A stretch of 64,000 nucleotides of DNA. It comes from Orobanche coerulescens. Lineage: Eukaryota; Streptophyta; Magnoliopsida; Lamiales; Orobanchaceae. Positions 46,376-57,494 of the stretch are shown piece by piece. How positions within the stretch are numbered: position 1 is the first letter of the stretch; the number at the start of each line of letters is the position of its first letter. The notes under the pieces were generated by a model that was not told the DNA's origin, ran no database searches, and saw only the letters and a list, made by a program, of their open reading frames with translations. Both the position numbers and the translations under genes were made by a program. The DNA lies in assembly GCA_033398695.1 (NCBI GenBank), contig CM065806.1:46029001-46093000 (forward strand). The letters are read 5' to 3'.

Positions 46376-48392
46376 TTGTATGAGTGTTGTGTGTGGGGTA
46401 TATGTGTGTAATGTATACATGTAGTATGTAATATATATATATATATATATATATATGCGTTTGTAGTCTCGTGGTTGTGTATGTAGTTGTGTTGGAATTG
46501 TGAACGGGGAACACGTAGGCAAGATGGAGGTTTTGGTATTTTAGTCAACGAGTGGGATGGTGTGATTGGGCCTACGGAATGAGTCCGAGTTCGGAGTTTG
46601 TGTTTGGAGCACTAATCGAGTTGTGGATCCGGGTTGATTATCGTTGGTCGTTTTATATCAATTAATTAAGGGGCACAATTGAGGTAATATATCGACTAAT
46701 TACCTTGAAATTATAAGATATTAAATTGAACCCTTATATTAAATTGTCTATTATGTATTTATAATAAAGATTGGGATTTCAATGGATCGATCGAGTGAGC
46801 CTTGTTCTTCGGAGCTTTCGCATCAATTATCGAGGCAAGTGTTCTTACCTATATGACTTATATCTCGTGAATTGATGTTATGTAAAGTATGAATGATGCT
46901 TTACTCGTATTCATTAATTATGTATTAAAGGATTGAGTTTGTTGATATTAGTTGATTGGTTTGTATACTCGTTGATGGGTAGAGGAGCGTCTAGGATGGT
47001 TAAGTTGTTGGAAAGCCGTGTCCTTAATCTTGGGATATATTAAGTGTTGAATGTGTTCTTGTGGATACCCTCATAGTATGGACGTATACTAGGAGTTAGT
47101 TTATAGTCATGTTAGCCTTGGTCGTGGTTATGTGTCGATAAGTGGACATTCGAGCTAGTGCCACAACTATATACATTATATTCAATGTTCGGAAATTGTG
47201 AAAGTTGTGAACGCTAGTGTGCGTGAGTTGTTCTTCCACCCGGAGATGGTTCAATGGGACCTCTGGGGGCTGATACGAATGGGTATGACCGCGGAAGTGG
47301 TCTCCCACCCAGGGATGGTTCGACGGGACCTCTGGGGTCGATACTAATGGGTACGGTCATGGGTTACCAAGTGTGGTTTTTGTGATATTGATGTTGATGT
47401 TTTCAGTAATTGTGACATGTCCGGAATATCACAACTTTTATCCTTGATGTTGAGATATATTATATATAGGGTCTTGGTACTTGGCTAGAATGACACTAGA
47501 ATATGTGTTGTATGTGTTTAGTTCCTTGGTTGTAATGTTTTGGTTTTGGAAAACGAACCTTGTTATTGTTTTCATGTATTGTGGTTAAAAGAGATTTTGG
47601 GTTGAGATCCAACGATTGTGTAAAGGTTGTTTTACGGAAAAAAACTTTGGGCCGAGGCTCAATTGTCTTGATATGATTTCGTGACTAAGAGCGTGAGGTC
47701 CAGAAGGTTTCCTATTTATAAAAATATTTGCTACATGAACGAGATTTGGGCTGAGACCCTATTATGTACGAAAGAGATTTTATGAACTTGGACTTGAAGT
47801 TCCAAAAGATTTTTCGTAATCTTCTAAAACCCCGAGTTGATATATTATTTTCAAGAACTTGAGTTATATTTTAAAACTTGTAAAACCTCTCGGGAACTTC
47901 TTTCATGGTTTGCCATTGTTTATTATAACTGGTATTTTCATGGTATAACTTATGTAGCTTGAATACTTGTACTAGTCATTCCAATGCTAACCCCTTAAAT
48001 GGGGGAAATGCGTATCATGCATTTCAGGTATGCTTAGTTCGTTGGAGCAATCACAGGGATGGCATGGAAGAAGGCGAGCCGCGATACTAATCAAGATTTA
48101 GAGTTCAATATGATGTCACGGTATTGTTGTGTTGTCTTCAGTCTTCCGCTATTATGTATCTTGATCCCTATGCGGGTAAGTTCAGTAATGAGTTTGTATT
48201 CGGATTGATGTCTTGTTGTGTGACCCTATCGGTCGGTGTATTTTATTATTTGACCTTATCAGTTTGTGTCGGTATGTATTTTGACCCCGATCGGTCAAAC
48301 GTTTGTCGTCTCGTGTTGATTAGCCTGGTAGATTCTTGTGGAAAAAGGATCTACGACGTGTAATATTCCCGTTGGATTCTGGGGGTGTTACA
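44988..48392 (+). repeat. Element X 5' LTR
   Basis: TGTAATATCC...GGGTGTTACA. Contains a TG/TA microsatellite block (46105-46460), two CCACCCAGGGATGGTTCGACGG-type units (47235-47345), and a run of paired motifs (about 47590-47900), ending in the CCCC-TTAAAT-GGGG hairpin at about 47991. ORFs over the microsatellite are low-complexity artefacts; the one at 45653-45952 is duplicated only as part of the LTR and is not supported as a gene. Confidence 0.87.
46105..46460 (+). repeat. TG/TA-rich microsatellite in the X 5' LTR
   Basis: Long imperfect (TG)n mixed with (TA)n tracts. The equivalent block in the 3' LTR is at 54120-54530, with different tract lengths. Confidence 0.92.
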
Positions 48393-49539
48393 TTTATGGT
48401 ATCGGAGCTTAGGTTGTGGAAACCTAGGCTGTCGGGTCGAGTCGAGTCGTGTCTTGCCGCATCTTCCGAGTTGTCGGTTAACAAGTCGACTTGTGCGTTG
48501 TCATGTCATGTCGTTCGGGTTGTCCGTTGAGATTAGTATCGTGGGCGACCGTCTTCTTCGTGCGACCTGCGGATGTAAGTCTCCCCTTTTATATATTATA
48601 TTTTATATTTTGCGCTGTATAATTTTGTTTGCAAGTAAGAGGTAAGATAGAAATCGTATTTGATACTTGTGGTATATTACGCGTGTGGCAATTTGGATAT
48701 ACTGGTAGATTGAGTTTTGAGTGGTACAATGTGTGTGGAAGCTTCTGGACATTAATATGTTCCAGGAGGCGTATTGACAGCAGAGATTGTCGGAAACACA
48801 AATGGATGGTTTCGATGTATGTTTGAATTTAAGATTATATTCATTAGTGGTATCAGTTAGTATGATGATTTGAATGCTAGATGGGCACGTGTTTGGGAAC
48901 CGGGTATGTTTGACTAATTGTTGCTAATTGCTATAAACGTGTTCATATTGATAACTGTGTTGGCTGCGCGCGTATTTGAAAATGTTCTGAAAATTTCATA
49001 GACTCGAGTATGTTGTGAAAAATCATATCTTCTAAAACATTTTATTAGTACGGTTAAACGGCGTTTTTTTTTAGTTTTTGAAAATTTTCTAAAATTTTGG
49101 ACAAGCCGGTCATATATTTTCAAATAAGAGAGTTGATTGATTGTTTCTTGCTACATCAATGTACTCTCATCGTTAGCTATATCCGCTGTACATGTATTTT
49201 TAAATGACTTACAAGTATTTTGCAATCTGAGTTAAATTGGCAAATTTTCGCAACTATTTTATTGGTACGTGTATGCGGTGACTTAGCATATGTTTCAAAA
49301 TTTTGACTTTTGCAATTTGGGCTTTGCATTTTCAAATGAGATTTTTATGATGGCACTCATAAAATAAATATTTGGAGAGTATTTAAATTATTGAGAAACA
49401 TTACTGATGTTGCCCTTTGGCGTATTTTCAAATGACTTTCAGAAGAATTTTATAAACTTAGATATGCCTGTGGAAGAATTGAATTCTAAAAATATTTTGT
49501 CAGTATGCATAAGTAGTGACTTAGCGTATACATTGTTTT
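48393..49539 (+). other. Element X leader
   Basis: Primer-binding site TGGTATCGGAGC at 48397-48408 (one mismatch). The shared leader block AGTATCGTGGGC...GATGTAAGTCTCC lies at about 48534-48581. The rest is AT-rich and holds no gene. Confidence 0.75.
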
Positions 49540-52500
49540 TGTAACACCCCCGATCCGCTCAGGGATTACACGCCGTAGACCCTTTCCTCAAGGATCTACT
49601 AGGCTGGTAACTAAAATCAAACATTGAAACAGCGTCTTTAAGGCTAAAATGACTCGGTAGACCGATTTGGTCTTTCAATAAATACATACCACTCAATCTC
49701 AACACATGCCCACGCAGGGGTCCAATACAACACACTACCGTATAACGGGGAAAGAATACTGCAGCAGGATTACAACAAAATCAATACAACAATGTATAGG
49801 TGCTCATGCGATTAGTATCGATCATGTTTCAGCATCCTTCATGCCGACCCTGTGTTATGCTCCCCAAAACCTGAATGCAAAAACAGACATCCACCCCCCG
49901 AATACTCGGGGGTTAGCAAAACTCCACTGTTTTGCTAGTGCAAGTATAAAATACGAAAACAAGCCATACATATCATACTCCAAGGACTTAGAAATCATAA
50001 ACATATTTCCCGAGGTAAATCACTGGATCAAAACGGTTAAATCGAAAGATAGGGGTAAACCCGATATACATCTTGTAAAAACATTTTACGATCTCGGGAG
50101 TTTTGAAAACATTGGGATTTAAGAATTCTCAATCCTTTCGAAAATATTTAGGGACACATCCCAAAAGTCATTTTCCCAAAGCACAATTACGATAACAACA
50201 CACGGGGTCTACGACCCAATCATACCTTCCGATCACAAAGCACGGGGTCCAAGACCCGATCATATCATAACAACATGTTTCCACCGATTATTCGCGTCCC
50301 GTGCTAGAAAGCCACGGACCTCAGATGCCCCAATAGAACATACCCGAGTGAATAACCCACAGGGAAACCATACCAAATCACATGTCACCGTAACGACAAT
50401 CACGTTACCACAATCATATATACGTTCATAGTTATCCCTGCATCGCACTAACAAGCTACGAACCTCGGATGCTCCAACAGAACATACCCGATTGGACAAC
50501 CAATGACACGTACATCACATAACCACATCACAACCATAAGTTATCCCGGCATCGTACTAACAAGCTACGAACCTCGGAGTCCCCGCAAGACATACCCAAT
50601 GATAACCCCACCAGTAATCCCGGCATCGGGCTAACAAGCCACGAACCTCGGAGTCCCCACAAGACATACCCGATGATAACCCTATGATTCCGCCCGACCC
50701 ATACTAGCAAGTATGAATCCCGGAGATTCAACAATCTTACCCGGTGGCACAATCACTTGCAACAATCACTCATCAATAAGCAATTAACACGCCAAACGGC
50801 ATTAAGCATCACAACCTCCTTTCAAAGGAGTAGCAACTAATATCACAACATGTCAAATACCCACCGAACAAGTATACAATTCGATACATAATCCTCGGCA
50901 AGTGATCACGGTCTATTATATTCACGAAGTATGGTTAAAACATCTAACCACATACAACACATACTTACATATTCCTAATACACACTTGTCCACGATTCAT
51001 ACGAGTTATCTTGAAGGGAAACCTTTTTATCGAGAATATGCCGATCCTTTAGAAGGTTCATTAAATCATTCAAGTTCCACATATAACCAATTACCAACTA
51101 TCGCGTCTATGAAACATCAAGTGTATGGATAAGATACTTGCCTCGAATAACCACAAACGCGAAGAATCGATCGAAGTAGGTTGGCACGAACCGACTACGA
51201 ACCCGCCGACTCCACCGAACACTAACCCGCGACAATAAACTACGAACAACAATAACAACAATGAAAATGAATTCCATAGCACGACCTAAAGTCGCTGAAT
51301 TCAAAGAACAAACGATGAAAGTTCAAGGGTTTCCCCCAAAACGGCCAAGAACACGAATCGACCCGTCAAAACATGAAAACGGAATTCCAAACTGAAATAT
51401 GGACATATAATCCATAGAATATGTTTAACAACATCATTAAACAACAATCGGTTTATCAAAATCGGATGGAAAACAAAATCAAGAACAAAACTCCAAAAAG
51501 TCAACTCTAGGGATTCAAGAAAAATACCTTGACCCAGCGAAGAACAATGGATTAGATGATGTTATAATCACCTAGGATACTCCAAAACACCTTGGAATGG
51601 AAGAAAATAAGCCCAGATCGCGAACCCCAGTCGCCACGTCTCAGACCCGTGGAGGAAGAAGAAGAAATGAAGAAAAATGAAGATTAATGACTGCTGTCCA
51701 GTTTATATACTGGACAGCTTAGCGTGCGCTAATCCTACCTGATTAGCGTGCGCTATCGAAGCATCAAAACAAACGCTCTGCCAAAAATGCACAGTTAGCA
51801 TGCGCTAACCACCAAAAGTTAGCGTGCGCTAACGAAACCTCCAGACCCAGTCCAGTAGCCACTGGACTGCCTCGAAATACCAGTTAGCGTGCGCTACCAA
51901 ACCTATAGCGTGCGCTAACCACTGCACCGTAGCGCGCGCTAACCACCTGCCCTTAGCGTGCGCTAACGGCCTGAATCCAGCTACTGACCTCAGACCCTGC
52001 AGCTCGATAGCGTGCGCTAAGGAGATCCCTTAGCGTGCACTAATGCACCCAGAACTACAACAGTAGTGCTCTCAAAGCTGGTTACAACAACGGATTCCTC
52101 CGATCGAAATACCAAGTTCAAGATACGCACGGAAAGCTCCAGAATAAGATCATACTAAGAGGTTGAGTTACAATCAAACGCGCACGTGACCATAAAAAGG
52201 GTCGAGACAACAAATACGTATACGGATACCCACAATTATGGAAAAATACAAAAATGGCCCAAAACGCCCGAAAATCACGATACGCGATCGAAACACTAAG
52301 CCAAAGCTCGCAACATGAATAATAACATTAAATGAACTTACTAGGAACTCGAAACAACAGTTTCGGACGAGATCCGCAAGAATCGAACTCAAGTGCGGAA
52401 AAGCCGTTTAAGAACACAGAACTCAACAAAACGATACAGAAACAAAATCGGATGACAAAAATTGCAGAATTAATCATTCTAGGAATGACGAAACGGTCAC

Positions 52501-52571
52501 AATAGAGTTGCTAAGATGGACTTCCACCAAAAAAAAGAAAATTACCGGAAATCGAAATTGCGGATATTACA
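49540..52571 (-). repeat. S: solo LTR of the element A family, inside X
   Basis: On the plus strand it runs from TGTAACACCC to GATATTACA, i.e. a minus-strand LTR, and is bounded by a perfect GTTTT duplication (49535-49539 and 52572-52576). No internal DNA is attached, so the element was reduced by LTR-LTR recombination. The family is shown by the TTAGCGTGCGCTAA cluster (51719-52045; perfect at 51819-51832 and 51953-51966) and the TATA inside a near-perfect palindrome (about 51692-51713). Tandem units of about 65-110 bp with CTACGAACCTCGGA cores occupy 50285-50740. Confidence 0.92.
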
Positions 52572-52576
52572 GTTTT

Positions 52577-53034
52577 TAATTAAGAATGTTTTAAGTTTTT
52601 ACAAAGTGATCGTGTAATTTCGTAGAAATCTTGCGACGGAATATGAAGGATATGTTTTGAAGTACTTTCGATATTTTATAAAATGTCATCGTCGTTAATC
52701 AATTGCCATATTTAAAAAGGATTTTTGAAAGTGAATAGAGATGATCGGTATCATGATATTGTGGGATCCCGACCCAAGATACCAAAATCGCATGTTGATG
52801 ATCTTTCGATACATGGGATTACAGTTTATCGTTTTAAGATATTTTGGAGCTGATATATATATGTTACAACTGCAGAGTTGCCACCATTGAGTTTGTTAGT
52901 TTTTGTCGATCGATTCTTGGAGTTTTGAATGGTATTGAATCGGTCCGCAAGCAACATTTGGAACCACGTTTACGGTACGATGGTAGATGACATGGCATGT
53001 TTTGGGGACGAAACTTATTTTAAGTGGGATAGTA
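52577..53034 (+). other. Element X interior, right part, with polypurine tract
   Basis: No gene. It ends in GGGGACGAAACTTATTTTAAG and the tract AAGTGGGATAG before the 3' LTR, the same 3' end as TR-GAG and A. Confidence 0.75.
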
Positions 53035-56000
53035 TGAAATATCCAAGAATGTAAAGTTAGAATTTTAGCGGTATAATTTTTCTTTTATATTATTTATTTG
53101 ACCGACTATCAAATTTAGTATTATTGATTGAATGCTTACTTGGAATTAATTTTCATGGTGCGTTTATGCTTTTCGTGCAGTGATAATTACTAATTTAGTT
53201 TTTGCATCGCACATGTCGTCTTGATGGCATGTTGAGAGTTGTGTTTGATTTTTAATTTCCAATTATCGGCTTGTGGGAGAATTTAGACGGGATTATTTGT
53301 GATTTGTTGTCATTCAGTATTATCCGAAGCGGTGAGAATTTATTAATTTGGCGCAACAACTTAATTATTCGGCATTGGGCCATTCTTGAATAGGATATTC
53401 CCACCACATTACCCACTTGGGCCTTATTGGCTCATTAACTCAAATTATCCCAATTTCCCTTCATTCCTTGGCCAAATAAATGGCCCGTTTTTGCTAAAAT
53501 AGAAAAGACACAAGATATGAAGAGAGAAGCGGATCTCTCCATCCTTTACCTCACACTCGTTGACCGTATATCTATCACATTTGGCAGTGATGTGCGACGA
53601 CGGTGAGTGCACTGAGCGTGGTGACCTATGGCATCGTCGAGGACGGCCTCAGATAGAAGTTCCGACGGCGATGTTTGGAGAACGTCGGGGTTGCGGCTAT
53701 CAGGGTGGACGATTTGAATTACCGGCGGTTTGTACAGTGACGGGCGACGGTTCGGGCGGCGATGGTGGTTCGAGGAAGCAGTGACGTATGATGATTGGAC
53801 AGGCGGAAATTGAACCAGGGGTTTTTCGATTGGGGTTTGAAGCCCGATTCAAGATGGAATCTTCAGATGCGGGACGAGTTTCTAGGGGCCGGGTGTTTTC
53901 TAACGGCCATCAATGGTGGTTAACCGACGAAGGTGGTAGTCCCGGCAGATCGGTGTTACTGCCATGACCGTGAAGTTCTGAACTTTGGCACAATAGTAAC
54001 CTTCGGGCTATAGTTGGAGAATTGTTGGGCGAGGAAAGTCAGAGACGGCGGGCCTGGGACTGAATCCGGTAGGTGATGGTCAGTTTCGGGTGGCTATGGG
54101 TTGCCGAGGATGGTGAATGGTTATGTAGGTTGTATGTGTGTGTTTATGTGTGCACCTAGTGTGTGTGCGTACATCTGTAAGTGTGTGTCTGTGTGTGTAA
54201 GTTTGTATATATGTGTGTGCTGAAAATTCATGTGTGCGTGTAGTGTATGTATAATATATATAATTTTTTATGTGTGTGTGTTTGTGTGCTTGTGTATGCG
54301 CAGCATGTGTGTTTGTGTTTTTGTGTTTGTGTTTGTGTGCAGTAGGTGTGTGTATATATGTGTGTGTTTGTGTTACTGTTATATATATATATATATATAT
54401 ATTATACATATATGTATGTGTTTGTATGAGTGTTGTGTGTGTGGTATATGTGTGTAATGTATACATGTAGTATGTAATACATATATAGTATGTATATATA
54501 TATATTATATGTGTGTGTGTAGTCATCGTGGTGGTGTATGTAGTTGTGTTGGAATTGTGAACGGGGAACAAGTAGGCAAGATGGAGGTTTTGATATTTTA
54601 GTCAACGAGCAGGACGGTGTGATTGGGCCTACGGAATGAGTCCGAGTTCGGAGTTTGTGTTTGGAGCAATAATCGAGTTGTAGATCCGGGTTGATTATCG
54701 TTGGTCGTTTTATCCGATCAATTAATTAAGGGGCGCAATTGAGGTAATATCTTAGCCGACTAATTACCTTGAAATTATAAGATATTAAATTGAACCCTTA
54801 TATTAAATTGTCTATTATGTATTTATAATAAAGGTTGGGATTTCAATGGATCGATTGGGTGAGCCATGTTCGTCGGAGCTTTTACATCAATTATCGAGGC
54901 AAGTGTTCTTGCCTATACGACTTATATCTCGTGAATTGATGTTATGTAAAGTATGAATGATGGTTTACTCGTATTCATTAATTATGTATTATAGGATTGA
55001 GTTTGTTGAGATTAGTTGTTTGGTTTGTATACACGTTGATGGGTATAGGTGCGTCTAGGATGGTTAATTTGTTGGAAAGTTGTGTCGTTAATCTTGGGAT
55101 ATATTAAGTGTTGAATGTGTTGCTTGTGGATACCCTCATAGTATGGACGTATACTAGGAGTAGTTTATAGTCATGTTAGCCTTGGTCGTGGTTATGTGTC
55201 GATAAATGGACATTCTAGCTAGTGCCATAACTATATACATTATATTCAACGTTCGGAAATTGTGAAAGTTGTGAACGCTAGTGTGCCTGAGTTGTTCTTC
55301 CACCCGGGATGGTTCGACGGGACCTCTGGGGCTGATACTAATGGGTACAGCCACGGAAGTGGTCTCCCACCCAGGGATGGTTCGACGGAACCTCTGAGGC
55401 TCGATACTAATGGGTACGGTCATGGGTTACCAAGTGTGGTTTTTGTGATATTGATGTTGATGTTTTCAGTAATTGTGATATGTCCGGAATATCACAACGT
55501 TTATCCTCGATGTTGAGATATATTATATATAGGGTCTTGGTACTTGGCTAGAATGGTACTAGAATATGTGTTGTATGTGTTTAGTTCCTTGGTTGTAATG
55601 TTTTAGTGTTGGAAAACGGACCTTGTTATTATTTTCATGTATTGTGGTTTGAAGAGATTTTGGGTTGAGATCCCAACGATTGTGTAAAGGTTGTTTTACG
55701 GAAAAAGAAAACTTTGGGCCGAGGCTCAGTTGTCTTGATATGATTTTGTGACTAAGGGCGTGAGGTCCAGAAGGTCTCCTATTTATAAAAATATTTGCTT
55801 CATGAACGAGATTTGGGCTGAGACACTATTGTGTACGAAAGAGATTTTATGAACTTGGACTTGAAGTTCCAAAAGATTTTCCGTCATCTTCTAAAATCCC
55901 GAGTTGAAATATTATTTTCAAGGACTTGAGTTATATTTTAAGATTTGTAAAACCTCTCGGGAACTTCTTTCATGGGTTGTCGTTGTTTATTATAACTGAT

Positions 56001-56458
56001 GTTTGCGTGGTATAACTTGTATTGCTTGAATACTTGTACTAGCCATTCCAATGCTAACCCCTTAAATGGGATAAATGCGCATCATGCATTTCAGGTATGC
56101 TTAGTTTGTTGGGGCAATCACAGGGATGGCATGGAAGAAGGCGAGCCGCGATACTAATCAAGAGTTAGAGTTTAGTATGATGTCACTGTATTATTGTGTT
56201 GTCTTCAGTCTTCCGCTATTATATATCTTGATCTTTGTGCAGGTAAGTTCAGTAATGAGTTTGTATTCGGATTGATGACTTGTTGTAGACCCTATCAGTC
56301 GGTGTATTTTATTATCTGACCTTATCGATTGTGTCGGCATGTAGCTTGACCCCGATCGGTCAAACGTTTGTCGTCTCGTGTTGATTAGCCTGGTAGATCC
56401 TTGTGGAAAAAAGTATCTACGGCATGTAATATTCCTGATGGATTCTGGGGGTGTTGCA
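53035..56458 (+). repeat. Element X 3' LTR
   Basis: Starts TGAAATATCC, where the 5' copy has TGTAATATCC, and ends GTGTTGCA, where the 5' copy has GTGTTACA. Collinear with 44988-48392 apart from indels, mainly in the microsatellite. Confidence 0.87.
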
Positions 56459-57494
56459 TACAGTGACTCGTGGCAAGAGATCATGGAGTCGGGATTGGTT
56501 GTTATTATTGTTGTGTTTGGCATAGTCCGTGTGGGTTGTTGAACCTACGGAGCCACGTGACAAGACTTCACGGTGTTATGATTGTTGTGTTTGGTATACG
56601 TGACAAGAGTTTACGGTGTTATGATTGTTGTGTTTGGTATGTGACAAGAGTTCACGGTGTTATGATTGTTGTGTTTGGTATACGTGACAAGAGTTCACGT
56701 TGTTATGATTTTAGTATTTGGTTTAGTCCGTGCGGGTTGTTGAACCTACGGAGACATGTGGCAGGGGATCACGATGTCATGATTATGTTTTGAGAATCAA
56801 AGTTTTGAAATTAAAGGTTTTATGAAAATAAAGGTTGGGCCGAGTCCCAAGCGATTTGTGAAAATGTTTTCCGTGTTGTATAGTGTGAGATTTGGGCTAA
56901 GACCCTAAAATTTCGGAAAGGGGATTTTGACGAACTTAGGACATGAGTTCCTAATGATTTTAACAAACTTAGGACGTGAGTTCCTAATGCATTTGACAAA
57001 CTTAGGATGTGAGTTCCTAATGATTTTAATAAACTTAGGACGTGAGTTCCTAATGCTTTTGACAAACTTAGGACGTGAGTTCCTAATGATTTTAACAAAC
57101 TTGGGACATGAGTTCCTAATGAATTATGCTGTTTAAAACTCTCGAGATGACAGTTCATTTTACAAAGATTCCCATTGTGTTGGTTTCTAAAATTGTTAAA
57201 ACCTCTCGGGAATATGTTATTGGTGGAGCAGTGACTGTCTGAGTTATGATTGGTTGAGCTGTGGTTGTCTCATTATTGATTTATAATTGTTTGCTACATT
57301 TTGTATGGTTATGATACTTGCACTAGTAAAACAGTGGAGTTTTGCTAACCCCCGAGTGATCGGGGGTGGATGTCTGTATTGCGTCCAGGTACATGCATGT
57401 TCGTGGGAGCAATCACAGGATCGGCACAAGGGATGATGGGCTGCGATACTAATCAAGAGTTGTGGAATTCAGTTGTTGTGGTGTCATTGTCATA
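56459..57494 (+). repeat. Element A middle LTR (B), right part, truncated
   Basis: Resumes the LTR where X cut it (equivalent to A from about 40465) and runs to about the equivalent of 41490, losing the last ~240 bp. It ends without TGTTACA at an abrupt junction with the third LTR. Confidence 0.82.

Larger units (their letters stand above)
44988..56458 (+). mobile_element. Element X: large-LTR element with non-coding interior (LARD-like)
   Basis: LTRs of 3405 bp (44988-48392) and 3424 bp (53035-56458) enclose only about 1.6 kb once the nested solo LTR S is removed. The interior has a tRNA-iMet-type primer-binding site and a polypurine tract, but no gag or pol. Flanks are TACGA (44983-44987) and TACAG (56459-56463). 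The A LTR has TACGG at this point, so a TACGG duplication with later CpG-type changes is likely. Size and lack of coding resemble LARD elements. Ends and leader are Tekay-like. Confidence 0.85.

Noticed and set aside
46106..46548. Overlapping ORFs of up to 139 aa rich in Thr/His/Tyr, and their sense counterparts rich in Cys/Val
   Set aside because: They are translations of the TG/TA microsatellite in the X LTR; their counterparts at 54080-54605 differ by repeat length. No protein-like composition.
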